Below, piece after piece: positions 24,665 through 35,436 of a stretch of DNA of 60,832 bases. Below the pieces are notes generated by a model. That model had not been told where the DNA came from. It saw nothing but the letters and a program-made list of their open reading frames with translations, and made no database searches. This DNA comes from Actinomycetota bacterium (GTDB taxonomy: Bacteria > Actinomycetota > Actinomycetes > Streptosporangiales > Streptosporangiaceae). The translations under genes were made by a program, and so were the position numbers. The DNA lies in the NCBI GenBank assembly GCA_003242605.1, contig QGUZ01000002.1:1-60832 (forward strand), in the 5' to 3' direction. How positions within the stretch are numbered: the stretch's first letter is position 1; the number at the start of each line of letters is the position of its first letter.

Positions 24665-25983
24665 GCGTCCACCTTCTTCTCACTCGGCTGCGCGGCCGGC
24701 AGGGTGACCGGGCCGTTGCTGGCGGCCACGCCCGAGGCGTGGATGGTGCCGAGGTCGTAGCCGGTCTCGGCGTGGGTGGTGATGTCGATGCCGGTGATCT
24801 CGGCGTCCTCGGGGATCCGGAAGCCCATCACCTTGTCGATGATCTTGGCCAGGATCCAGGCGACCACGAACGAGTAGATCATGACCACGACCGGCCCGAG
24901 GACCTGGAGGCCGAGCTGGCTCACGCCGCCGCCGTAGAACAGGCCCGGGTTCTGGCCGTCACCGGGGTAGGCGGCGACGAAGCCGAGGGCGACCGAGCCG
25001 ATCAGGCCGCCGACCAGGTGCACGCCCACGACGTCGAGGGAGTCGTCGTAGCCGAGCTTGTACTTCAGGCCGACCGCGTAGGCGCAGAGCACACCGGCGA
25101 GCAGGCCGATGATCGCGGCGCCGAGCGTGTCCACGAAGGCACACGAGGGGGTGATGGCGACCAGGCCCGCGACGGCGCCGGAGGCGACGCCGAGGCTGGT
25201 GGAGTGGCCGTCCCGCAGCTTCTCCACGACGATCCAGCCGCCCGCGGCGATCGCGGTCGCGATCTGGGTGTTCATGAAGGCGAGCGCGGTGGTCATGTCG
25301 ACGCCGAGCTCGGAGCCGGCGTTGAAGCCGAACCAGCCGAACCACAGCAGGGCCGCGCCGAGCAGCACGAGCGGCAGGTTGTGCGGACGCATCCGCTCCT
25401 TGGGCCAGCCGTGCCGCCTGCCCACCACGAGCGCGAGCGCGAGCGCGGCCGCACCGGCGTTGATGTGGACCACCGTGCCGCCGGCGAAGTCCATGATGCC
25501 GAGGCTGCCCAGCCAGCCGCCGCCCCAGACCCAGTGGGCGACGGGGAAGTAGACGAGCGTCGCCCACAGCGCGGCGAACGCCACCCAGGCGCCGAACTTG
25601 GCCCGGTCGGCGATCGCACCGCTGATCAGCGCGACGGTGATGATGGCGAAGGTGAGCTGGAACGCGCTGAACACGAGGTACGGAATGCCCGTGCCGTCGT
25701 CAGCGGTGGCGGTCTCGTGCAGCCCCGCAAGGCCGATGTTGTCCAGCCCGCCGATGATGGTGTTGAGGGCGGAGTTACCCGACTCGTCGAACGCGAGCGA
25801 GTAACCGTAGAGCACCCACAGGACGGTCACGACGATGATGCTGACGAACGACATCATCATCATGTTCAGGACGCCCTTCGCCCTCGTCATCCCCCCGTAG
25901 AAGAGCGAAAGGCCCGGCGTCATCAGCAGCACGAGCGCGGCTGCCATGATCACCCAGGCGGTACTGCCGGTATCGATCTCCAT
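24661..25983 (-). CDS. amtB: Ammonium transporter AmtB
   Basis: Trimeric ammonium channel with about 11 membrane helices (440 residues). Landmarks: LMTPGLSLFYGGMTRAKGVLNMMM at about 21-44, WVWGGGWLG, FAGGTVVHINAGAAALALAL (conserved Asp replaced in sense by this Asn-Ala-Gly segment as in many Amt proteins), and GVHLVGGLIGSVALG with one of the twin channel His. The C-terminal tail contains the GlnK-contact part GFRIPEDAEITGID. ATG at 25983 follows GAGGAGGG. First gene of amtB-glnK-glnD. Confidence 0.95.
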   Translation of the reverse strand: MEIDTGSTAWVIMAAALVLLMTPGLSLFYGGMTRAKGVLNMMMMSFVSIIVVTVLWVLYGYSLAFDESGNSALNTIIGGLDNIGLAGLHETATADDGTGIPYLVFSAFQLTFAIITVALISGAIADRAKFGAWVAFAALWATLVYFPVAHWVWGGGWLGSLGIMDFAGGTVVHINAGAAALALALVVGRRHGWPKERMRPHNLPLVLLGAALLWFGWFGFNAGSELGVDMTTALAFMNTQIATAIAAGGWIVVEKLRDGHSTSLGVASGAVAGLVAITPSCAFVDTLGAAIIGLLAGVLCAYAVGLKYKLGYDDSLDVVGVHLVGGLIGSVALGFVAAYPGDGQNPGLFYGGGVSQLGLQVLGPVVVMIYSFVVAWILAKIIDKVMGFRIPEDAEITGIDITTHAETGYDLGTIHASGVAASNGPVTLPAAQPSEKKVDA

Positions 25984-26178
25984 CCGATCCGACCCTCCTC
26001 ACGTGTGGCATATGGCCGGCTATCGCGGTACCAGTGCTCTTCGCGCAGGGCGACGTTGACCGGCTGACGCACTGATAGGACCGGGCCGAACGCCGCACCC
26101 CGCCGGTACGCGACCCGCTGCCGGACGCCGTTTGCCGGACGCCGCTCGACCCGTCCGGCGACAGCGTGTTCTTCCGCC

Positions 26179-26216
26179 GTTTCAGCTCGTGACCTGATGT
26201 GTTTCGCAGGTGTGAA
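26179..26216 (-). promoter_or_regulatory. GlnR-box-like site upstream of amtB
   Basis: Read on the minus strand: TTCAC-n6-GAAAC, then a second GAAAC exactly 22 bases after the first, with GTCAC between them (off by one base from the expected register). The GlnR consensus in actinomycetes is GTnAC-n6-GAAAC repeated with that same 22-base period. It lies about 200 nt upstream of amtB. The rest of the 25984-26504 gap (521 bases) holds no other recognisable gene or element. Confidence 0.5.
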
Positions 26217-26504
26217 ACTCACCGCACCCGTGTTTCATTTGGGTTTCCGGCGGCACGGGCCGCACCGCCGGAGTCTCCCGGCGGTGAGATCCGGCGACGG
26301 GATGCGGATCGAGCGGATGGGGAGGGCCGGACAGAGCGGGTCGGTTAAGGAGGGTCGGACGGAGGTTCGGACAGGGTGGGCCGGATGGTGAGGATCGGAG
26401 GGCCGGGCCGGACGCCGGGGCGGTGACCGGCTCGCTGGTCGGTGCGGGGCCGGTCCGGCGGGGCCGGGCGCATCCGGCGCCCGGCCGGGCTCCGCGGCGG
26501 CCGC

Positions 26505-27449
26505 TCAGGCGGCGGCGAGCTTGCGCAGCCGCGCGAGGGCGTCGCGCTCGATGCGGCGGGCCCGGTCGCGGCCGATGCCGTACCGTTCGCCCACCTCGGT
26601 GAGCGTGTGCTCGCGGCCGTCGACGAGGCCGTACCGCCAGCGCAGCATCTCCCGGGTGCGGCCCTCCAGGCCGGTGAGCCACTCCTCCAGCCGCTCCCGC
26701 TCGATCGTGGAGATCGCCTGCTGCTCGGGGTCGGCCCACGAGTCGTCCGCGATCATGTCGCCGAGCTCGGTCTCGTCCTCGTCCCCCACGCCGAGCTGCA
26801 GCGAGATCGGGTCGGACGCCCACCGGCGCAGCTCCTGCACCCGCTCCAGCGGCAGGTCGAGCTCCTCGGCGAGGTCCTCGTCGGTCGGCTCGATGTCGAG
26901 CTCGGCGAGCATGTCCCGGCGCACCCGCATCAGCCGGGTCATCTGCTCGCCGGCGTGGGTGGGCAGCCGCACCGGCCGGGCCTGCTCGTGGATCGCCCGG
27001 CCCACCGCCTGCCGGATCCACCAGGTGGCGTAGGTGGAGAATTTGTAGCCGCGCCGGTAATCGAATTTCTCCACGGCCCGCACCAGGCCGAGATTTCCCT
27101 CCTGGATGAGGTCGATGAGCGGCATCCCCCGTCCGGAGTACTTGCGCGCGACGGCCACCACCAGGCGCAGGTTCGCCTGGATGAACTCGTCCTTGGCGCG
27201 GCGGCCCGATATGGCGATGCGTTCCAGCTCCTCGTCGGTCGCGTCCGACGTGAGGGTACGGCTCTCGCCCGCCGGCGGCGCCGGCCCGTCGAGCAGCTGC
27301 TCCGCGTAGAGCCCGGCCTCGATGCGCTTGGCGAGCTCGACCTCCTCCTCGGCGGTGAGCAGCGGGACCCGCCCGATTTCGGCGAGGTAGGTCCCCAGCA
27401 GGTCCCGGTCCCCAGCCAGGTTGTCCTGCACGCGATTCCCCGTAGCCAT
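26505..27449 (-). CDS. RNA polymerase sigma factor, sigma-70 group 2
   Basis: A 314-residue sigma factor with region 1.2 (DLLGTYLAEIGRVPLLTAEEE), a complete region 2 (ANLRLVVAVARKYSGRGMPL, DLIQEGNLGLVRAVEKFDYR, KFSTYATWWIRQAVGRAI), region 3, and region 4 with a helix-turn-helix (TEVGERYGIGRDRARRIERD). It lacks the long acidic N-terminus of the principal sigma and so is of the HrdA/HrdD or SigB(myco)-like non-essential group. ATG at 27449 has AGAGGTG as ribosome binding site. It stands alone between amtB and hutI. Confidence 0.92.
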   Translation of the reverse strand: MATGNRVQDNLAGDRDLLGTYLAEIGRVPLLTAEEEVELAKRIEAGLYAEQLLDGPAPPAGESRTLTSDATDEELERIAISGRRAKDEFIQANLRLVVAVARKYSGRGMPLIDLIQEGNLGLVRAVEKFDYRRGYKFSTYATWWIRQAVGRAIHEQARPVRLPTHAGEQMTRLMRVRRDMLAELDIEPTDEDLAEELDLPLERVQELRRWASDPISLQLGVGDEDETELGDMIADDSWADPEQQAISTIERERLEEWLTGLEGRTREMLRWRYGLVDGREHTLTEVGERYGIGRDRARRIERDALARLRKLAAA

Positions 27450-27550
27450 GCGTTGGCACCTCTTCCGCCGCGCCTTTGTCACTTGCCCCGACAACGTCCG
27501 GCCCGCGGCAAAGATTCCCGGGAGAAATACGACCGGAGAACGGTTCTGGA

Positions 27551-27568
27551 ATCCTCCCGGAGGAGGAT
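27551..27568 (-). terminator. Short hairpin after hutI
   Basis: ATCCTCC-cgga-GGAGGAT forms a perfect 7-bp stem with a 4-base loop, 82 nt past the hutI stop and 100 nt before the sigma-factor start. It may end the hut transcript, or be an operator in the sigma promoter. A second imperfect palindrome (TTTCCGGGAAA) lies near 27620. Confidence 0.35.
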
Positions 27569-27649
27569 GCGCGCCTTCCGGGCCGCGCTCCGCGGGGCGG
27601 CGCGGTCATTAACGGCCGGTTTCCGGGAAATCAACGGCTCGTTAACCGC

Positions 27650-28810
27650 TCAGGCCACGCGGGTCCCGGCCCGCCACACCTGGGCCACGAGCGGCACCCC
27701 GGGCCGGTAGGCGAGGTGCACATGCGAGGGCGCCTCCAGCACCACCAGGTCGGCGCGGGCCCCCGGCCGCAGCGTGCCGACGTCGTCGCGGCGCAGCGCG
27801 GCCGCCCCGCCGCGGGTGGCGGCCCGCACCGCCTCCAGCGGCGTCATCCGCATCTCGCGGACCGCGAGCGCGATGCAGAACGGCATCGACGAGGTGTACG
27901 ACGAGCCCGGGTTGCAGTCGGTGGCGAGCGCCACGGTGACCCCGGCGTCGAGCAGGCGGCGGGCGTCCGGGTACGGCGAGCGGGTGCCGAACTCCGCCCC
28001 GGGGAGGAGGGTGGCGACCACGCCGGAGTCGGCGAGCGCGGCCACGTCGGCGTCGGACAGGTGGGTGCAGTGGTCGGCCGAGGCGGCGCCGAGCTCGCAG
28101 GCGAGCCGTACCCCCGGCCCTTCGGCGAACTGCCCGGCGTGCACCCGGGCGCCGAGCCCGGCCCGCAGTCCCGCGGCGAGCACGGCCCGGGCCTGGTCGC
28201 CGTCGAACGCGCCGGGCAGGCCGGGCTCGCAGAACACGTCCACCCACCGGGCGTACGGCGCGCACGCCTCGAGCATCGGCCCGGCCACCAGCGCGACGTA
28301 GGCGTCCGCGTCGGCGCCCTCCGGCACCACGTGGGCGCCGAGGAACGTGGTCTCCGGGGTGAACGCGCGGGCGATCCGCAGGCAGCGGCGCTCGTCCGCG
28401 ACGGTGAGCCCGTACCCGCTCTTGATCTCGAAGGTGGTGGTGCCCTGGGCGAGCAGCTCGGCGGCGCGCCGCCCGGCCTGCTCGGCGAGGCGGGCGTCGG
28501 ATGCCGCCCGGGTGGCCGCGACCGTGCTGCGGATGCCGCCCGCCCGGTACGGCTCGCCCGCCATGCGGGCGGCGAACTCGGCGGCCCGGTCCCCGGCGAA
28601 CACCAGGTGGGTGTGGCTGTCGACGAACCCGGGGAGCACGGCGCGGCCGTCGGCGTCGACGCGGCGGTCCGCGGCCGGGGCGTCGGCCGCCCGGCCGACC
28701 CACGCCACCCGCTCCCCCTCGATGACGAGCGCGGCGTCGGCGAGCTCCTCGCGCTCCGGGTCGGCGAACAGCAGCAGGCCGATCCGGTCGATCAGCACCG
28801 ACCCGCTCAC
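27650..28810 (-). CDS. hutI: Imidazolonepropionase
   Basis: Third step of histidine degradation: hydrolyses imidazolone-5-propionate to N-formimidoyl-glutamate. The 386-residue amidohydrolase-fold product has GFVDSHTHLVFAGDRAAEF with metal-binding His66 and His68, FEIKSGYGL, HAGQF, SADHCTHLSD and ATDCNPGSSYTSSMP, all typical. GTG at 28810 overlaps the hutF stop (GTGA), so translation is coupled. The frame is open far upstream inside hutF, but that is a shadow. Confidence 0.95.
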   Translation of the reverse strand: MSGSVLIDRIGLLLFADPEREELADAALVIEGERVAWVGRAADAPAADRRVDADGRAVLPGFVDSHTHLVFAGDRAAEFAARMAGEPYRAGGIRSTVAATRAASDARLAEQAGRRAAELLAQGTTTFEIKSGYGLTVADERRCLRIARAFTPETTFLGAHVVPEGADADAYVALVAGPMLEACAPYARWVDVFCEPGLPGAFDGDQARAVLAAGLRAGLGARVHAGQFAEGPGVRLACELGAASADHCTHLSDADVAALADSGVVATLLPGAEFGTRSPYPDARRLLDAGVTVALATDCNPGSSYTSSMPFCIALAVREMRMTPLEAVRAATRGGAAALRRDDVGTLRPGARADLVVLEAPSHVHLAYRPGVPLVAQVWRAGTRVA

Positions 28811-30213
28811 CGCCCGGCCTCCGCCGTGCGGTCGATCGCCGCGATCGCCTCGCGCAGCAGCGCGCCCGCGTCGCCGAGCACGTGCTCGCCGTCGGCCACG
28901 ATGCGGCGGCCGCCGGAGACGACCGAGTGCACGTCGGCCGCGGTGGCCGCGTACACCACGGTGGCGGCCGCAGTCCGCGGGGTGGCGCCCGAGGTGCGCG
29001 GGGTGTCGAGCCGCACCGACACCAGATCCGCCCGCGCCCCGGCGAGCAGCAGCCCGGCCCCGGGGAAGCCGAGCGACGCGTTGCCGGCCACGGTGAGCAT
29101 GCCGATCAGGTCGGCGACGCCCCAGTGCCCACGGTGGCCGGTGGTGGCCCGCTCGCCGTACTCGGCCTCCCGCGCCTCCTGGAACAGGTCGATCACCGCG
29201 TGGCTGTCCGAGCCGAGGGTGATCGGGCAGCCCGCGTCGGCGAGGCGGCGGCCCGGCCCGATGCCGTCGGCGAGGTCCCGCTCGGTGGTGGGGCACAGGC
29301 ACACGTGTGCGGTGCAGCCGCCGAGCAGCGCGATGTCCACGTCGGACAGGTGGGTGGCGTGCACCGCGGTGGCGCGCGGGCCGAGCACCCCGCGGTCGTA
29401 GAGCACCTGGGCCGGGGTGGCGCAGTAGGCCTCCACGCAGGCCTCGACCTCGGCGCGCTGCTCGGCGAGGTGCACGTGGATCGGCGCCGCGTGCCGGTTC
29501 GCGAACTCGGCGACCACCGGCATCTGCTCGGCGGGCACGGCGCGCACCGAGTGCACGGCCGCGCCGATCACCACGTCCGGGGCGTCGGCGTAGGCGGCGG
29601 CGAGCTCCTCGGCCCGGGCCGCCCACCGGTCGGCGTCGCCGTCGCCGAACCGCAGCTGCGGGCCGACGAGCCGGATGCCGATGCCGCCGGTGAGGTAGCA
29701 GGTGTCGAGCAGCGCGATGCGCAGCCCCGCGTCCCGGGCGGCCTGGATGAGCGCGTGGCCCATGATGTTCGGGTCCTGGTACGGCACGCCGTCCGGGCCG
29801 TGGTGCAGGTAGTGGAACTCGCCCACGCAGGTGATCCCGGCCAGCGCCATCTCGGCGTACACGGCGCGGGCGAGCGCGAGGTAGGCGTCGGGGTCGAGCA
29901 CGGCGGCGAGCTCGTACATGCGCTCCCGCCAGCCCCAGAAGTCCCCGGCCTCGTCGGCGGCGGGCGCGCCGGGGCCGGGCTGGACCCGGCCGCGCAGCGC
30001 GCGGTGGAACGCGTGCGAGTGCACGTTGGCGAGCCCGGGCAGGGTGAGCCCGGCGAGCCGTACCGCGTCCGGCGGTGCGGGGACGCCCGGCACGACGTCG
30101 GCGATGCGGTCGCCCTCGACGTGCACGAGCACGCCCTCGGCCACCTCGCCCTGCGGCAGCCAGGCGAGCTCGCACCAGTACCGCTGCGCGCCGTCCGGCG
30201 TGGGGACGCTCAT
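28807..30213 (-). CDS. hutF: Formimidoylglutamate deiminase
   Basis: Amidohydrolase that converts N-formimidoyl-L-glutamate to N-formyl-L-glutamate and ammonia, so this organism uses the five-step HutF route. The 468-residue product has the metal motif NVHSHAFHR (His65, His67), HVHLAEQ, AVHATHLSDVD and LGSDSHAVIDL. ATG at 30213 follows GGAGGTGA with an 8-nt spacer; a GTG at 30231 lacks this. HutF yields N-formyl-glutamate, which needs a deformylase; the adjacent M20 hydrolase may supply that step. Confidence 0.93.
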   Translation of the reverse strand: MSVPTPDGAQRYWCELAWLPQGEVAEGVLVHVEGDRIADVVPGVPAPPDAVRLAGLTLPGLANVHSHAFHRALRGRVQPGPGAPAADEAGDFWGWRERMYELAAVLDPDAYLALARAVYAEMALAGITCVGEFHYLHHGPDGVPYQDPNIMGHALIQAARDAGLRIALLDTCYLTGGIGIRLVGPQLRFGDGDADRWAARAEELAAAYADAPDVVIGAAVHSVRAVPAEQMPVVAEFANRHAAPIHVHLAEQRAEVEACVEAYCATPAQVLYDRGVLGPRATAVHATHLSDVDIALLGGCTAHVCLCPTTERDLADGIGPGRRLADAGCPITLGSDSHAVIDLFQEAREAEYGERATTGHRGHWGVADLIGMLTVAGNASLGFPGAGLLLAGARADLVSVRLDTPRTSGATPRTAAATVVYAATAADVHSVVSGGRRIVADGEHVLGDAGALLREAIAAIDRTAEAGR

Positions 30214-30267
30214 GTCGCCGCTCACCTCCACATCACCTCACCCCGCTCCTCCCCCGCCGGTCGCCGG

Positions 30268-31599
30268 TCACGCCCCCGTCCGCCGCGTGCCCCCTCCCGT
30301 GCAGAGGTCCTCCAGCACCGCGGCGAGCGCGACCACGCCGAGCTCGCAGTCGGCGGGCTCGGCGTGCTCCTCCGGCGAGTGGGACACCCCGGTGGGGTTG
30401 CGCACGAACAGCATCGCGCTGGGGATCCCGGCCGCGGCGAGGATGCCCGCGTCGTGCCCGGCCCCGGTGGGCAGCACCGGTACGGCACGGCCGCCGCGGG
30501 CGGCCCCGTTCCCGGCCGCCTTCCCGCCGCCCCGGCCCGGCCGCCTGCCGTTCTCCCCGGTGGCGGCCCCGTCCGCCCGGCCGGCCTCGGCGAGGGCCTG
30601 CCCGGCCACCCAGGCGACCCGGTCGCGCAGCGCCACGTCGAAGGCGACGAGCGGGATCCACGACTCGCAGGTCACCTCGTGGCCGTCGGCGAGCTCGGCG
30701 ACGAGGCGGCGCACCGCGGCCTCGTCCGCGCCCCGCGCGTCGAGCCAGGCGGTGACCCGGCCCGGGATCGCGTTGGCGTTGCCGGGCTCGACCCGCACCT
30801 TGCCGAAGGTGGCGACCACGCCGTGCTGCCGGGCGGCCTCGCGGGCGGCGAGCACGGCGGCGGCGAACGGCAGCATCGCGTCCTTGCGGTCGTTGAGCGC
30901 GGTGGTGCCCGCGTGGTCGGTGCGGCCGTGGAACTCGAACCGCCACCGGCCGTGCGGCCAGATCGCGCTCGCCACCCCGACCGGCGCGCCGAGCGGGGCG
31001 AGCCCGCGCCCCTGCTCGATGTGCAGCTCGACGAACACCCCGATCCGGCGCATCGCCTCGCGGTCGCGGCCGAGCGCGTACGGGTCGCGCCCGGCGCGGG
31101 CGAGCACGTCGGTGAGGGTGTCCCCGGCGTCGTCGGCGAGCGCCCGGGCCCGGCGCGGGTCGAGCAGGCCGGTGAGCAGCCGGGAGCCCACGCACGGCAC
31201 CCCGAACCGGGCGCCCTCCTCGTCGGCGAAGCACACGATCCCGATCGGCCGGACGGGTGAAAAGCCGCGGTCCCGCAGCAGGTCGAGCGCGGCGAACGCG
31301 GAGGCGACGCCGAGCGGCCCGTCGAACGCGCCGCCGTCGCGCACCGAGTCGAGGTGGCTGCCGGTCACCACGCCGGGGCGCTCGTCCGGGTCGCCCCACC
31401 AGGCCCACAGGTTGCCGTTGCGGTCCTCGTAGCGGTCGAGCCCGCGCCGGTCGGCCTCCTGGGCGAACCACTCGCGCAGCTCCTGCTCCGCGGGTGACCA
31501 GGCGTCGCGCCGGTAGCCGCCGGTCCGCCCGTCCCGGCCGATCCCCTCCAGGGCACGCCACATGCCCTGGAGGCCATGGCTCTCCGCGCTCATCACCAT
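30268..31599 (-). CDS. M20-family amidohydrolase (allantoate amidohydrolase/N-carbamoylase type) of the hut cluster
   Basis: Zinc peptidase-fold hydrolase of the AllC/HyuC type (443 residues): GSHLDSV (His82), GAFDGPLGV (Asp93), ADEEGARFG, ELHIEQG (His193), TGAGHDAG (His382) and GVSHSPEE. Metal ligands look complete. Between about residues 341 and 371 there is a Gly/Arg/Ala-rich insertion just before the GAGHD motif, not expected in the family. Sitting between hutU and hutF in one operon, it is likely to work in histidine degradation, perhaps on N-formyl-glutamate in place of HutG; that is inference. ATG at 31599 follows GAGGGG. Confidence 0.87.
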   Translation of the reverse strand: MVMSAESHGLQGMWRALEGIGRDGRTGGYRRDAWSPAEQELREWFAQEADRRGLDRYEDRNGNLWAWWGDPDERPGVVTGSHLDSVRDGGAFDGPLGVASAFAALDLLRDRGFSPVRPIGIVCFADEEGARFGVPCVGSRLLTGLLDPRRARALADDAGDTLTDVLARAGRDPYALGRDREAMRRIGVFVELHIEQGRGLAPLGAPVGVASAIWPHGRWRFEFHGRTDHAGTTALNDRKDAMLPFAAAVLAAREAARQHGVVATFGKVRVEPGNANAIPGRVTAWLDARGADEAAVRRLVAELADGHEVTCESWIPLVAFDVALRDRVAWVAGQALAEAGRADGAATGENGRRPGRGGGKAAGNGAARGGRAVPVLPTGAGHDAGILAAAGIPSAMLFVRNPTGVSHSPEEHAEPADCELGVVALAAVLEDLCTGGGTRRTGA

Positions 31600-31836
31600 G
31601 CCCGTCCCCCTCGGGTCGTCCGTCTGCGGTGCCACCCGTCGCCGCCGCGGTCCCGTGCCTCTCCGCCGCGCCGTGCGGCGGGCTGGACACGCGGGCGGCC
31701 CGAGTGGCCTTTCCCCGATCCCGGCGTCTCCACGCATCGCGGGCGCCGTCCCGGCCGAGGTGCGGCCCGCACGCGGCGGGTGAGGCCGCCGTGGGGGATT
31801 GCGCGCGAATCGGCCGGGGATCCGGCCCGCGTCCGG

Positions 31837-33540
<1,704 letters not shown>

Positions 33541-34329
33541 TGTCCGCCCCTTTCTCTCGTCGCCCGCGGCCGCCGCGCCGCGGGATCGCCGGGCGCGCGC
33601 CCTCGGACGGTGGTACGGCCGTCCGCCCGTGCCGGAGCCGGGGATCGGATCGGGCGGGGCGCGATCGGGGGTGGGGCATCCCGGCGGCCCGGCCACAGGG
33701 ATGCCCCGATATCGCGCCGCCAGTCCCGGAACGCCCCGCACGAGCGATTTCCGGGTACCGGATCTCTAGCGAAGGAGAGGCTCCGCCTTGGCGGAGGTTC
33801 CCGTTTTCCCCGGCCGTCAATCCCACCGGCGGCAGGTGCCCGAACCATCCCGCTTCGCTCCGCCGCCCGGATCAGGCTTCGCCGCACCCTCGGATGACGT
33901 TCACCGGTATGCCCGGTAAATCGCGACATTACGGCGGACCGAAACCGGCATGTCCTTTTTTGGTCACATACCCGGGGACTCTCGCACGCCCGTAGATCCG
34001 GGCCGCCGCAGGCGGTAGATCACCCGGTCGGCCGGAGGCCGGTACGCGCGCCGGCGCGCCGGGCGGCGGCCCGCGGCGGCGCCGGCGACCGGCGCGGGGC
34101 GCGCCGCACCTGCCCGGGGACGGCGCTTTCGCGTTTCGGTCGATACACGCGAAAGTTTGTCCACGTCCGAATGGACGGGACGCTTTTCCCTTTTTTACTC
34201 GCACACGTAATGTTACGATCCGGTTTTGGACCCAGGATTTCGGACATCGGATCACGACATCGAGCACGATCACCCGACTGCACGTTTTCCAGCGACGGCC
34301 CCGACCACGGGCACACCGGGGGTGCACCG
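33541..34329. other. Divergent promoter region hutU / nitrilase-fold gene
   Basis: About 790 bases with no gene seen. It must hold promoters for both divergent genes. The right part (34140-34260) is AT-richer and contains an interrupted palindrome CGTAA-TG-TTACG at 34206-34217 and GTCCA-n8-TGGAC near 34159, either of which could be an operator for the gene starting at 34330. Confidence 0.4.
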
Positions 34330-35400
34330 ATGATCGACCCGTACCAGGCGGTCGGCTTGATTCCCACGATGCGGGGCATCCGGCACCGCGACGAGATCGG
34401 CCGCAACATCGACCACATCGCCCACCTGATCAAGGCCGCGTCCTGGCTGACCGGCCTCGACCTGCCGGTCAAGCTGATCGCGATCCCGGAGGGCGCGCTG
34501 CAGGGCTTCAACGACGAGGTGCTCGACCTCGACCACGAGGAGTTCGCCCGCGAGTGCGCGATCTCGATCCCCGGCCCGGAGACCGACCGGCTCGGCGAGC
34601 TCGCCCGCCAGTGGGACGCCTACCTGATCGCCCAGGCGAAGGCCCGCCACCCGGAGTTCCCCAACCGGTTCTTCAACGTCGGCTTCATCATCGACCCGGA
34701 CGGCGAGATCATCCTCAAGCACTACAAGACCGTGCCGCTGCTGCCGGTCGAGCACTCGGTCACCCCGCACGACGTGTGGGACCGCTGGGTCGAGCTGTAC
34801 GGCGAGACCATCGACGCGTTCTACCCGGTCGCCGACACCCCGATCGGCCGCATCGGCATCCTCATGGCGAACGAGGCCTCCTACCCGGAGAACGCGCGCG
34901 GCCTCGCCATGAACGGCGCCGAGATCCTCTACCGCGGGCCGTACCCGCACCCGCACGTCGGCAACGGCATGTACACCATCCAGAACCAGGCGCGGGCGCT
35001 CGACAACAACTGCTACCTGATCGCCTGCAACGTCGGGACGTACTACCTCAACGCCGAGTCCGACACCCCCATCGACACCTTCGGCGGCCACTCCATGATC
35101 GTCGACTACAAGGGGAACATCATCGGCCGCCACGACTACAGCGGTGGCTCCTCCTGGGTGGCCGGAACGATCGACATCGAGGCCCTGCGCCGGTTCCGCG
35201 CGAGCGCGCAGTGGGACAACTGGATGAAGGATCTCAAGACCGAGCAGTACCGGCTCATCTACGAGAAGCCGATCTACCCCAAGAACCTCTACCTGCACCG
35301 CAAGCCGTACACCCACGCGGAGTACCGCAAGGAGGTCATCGAGCGGCAGATCGAGCTGATGCACGAGCGCGGCATCTGGGCGCGCCCGGACGAGGGCTGA
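34330..35400 (+). CDS. Nitrilase-superfamily (C-N hydrolase) protein lacking the catalytic cysteine
   Basis: The 356-residue product has the nitrilase fold layout. Glu54 (IAIPEGALQGF) and Lys133 (KHYKTVPLLP) of the Glu-Lys-Cys triad are present. The third motif, normally (I/L)C(Y/D)DxxxPE, reads GILMANEASYPENARGLAMN, so Ala180 stands where the nucleophilic Cys should be. Remaining Cys residues (76, 228, 233) are elsewhere. It may be a non-catalytic binding protein, or an enzyme with other chemistry. Paralogous families act on amides and formamide. ATG at 34330 follows GGGGGTG. It is convergent with a LacI-type regulator 36 nt away. Confidence 0.8.
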   Translation: MIDPYQAVGLIPTMRGIRHRDEIGRNIDHIAHLIKAASWLTGLDLPVKLIAIPEGALQGFNDEVLDLDHEEFARECAISIPGPETDRLGELARQWDAYLIAQAKARHPEFPNRFFNVGFIIDPDGEIILKHYKTVPLLPVEHSVTPHDVWDRWVELYGETIDAFYPVADTPIGRIGILMANEASYPENARGLAMNGAEILYRGPYPHPHVGNGMYTIQNQARALDNNCYLIACNVGTYYLNAESDTPIDTFGGHSMIVDYKGNIIGRHDYSGGSSWVAGTIDIEALRRFRASAQWDNWMKDLKTEQYRLIYEKPIYPKNLYLHRKPYTHAEYRKEVIERQIELMHERGIWARPDEG

Positions 35401-35436
35401 CCCCGGGCCGCGCGCGCCGCCCTCCGCCGATGGCCC

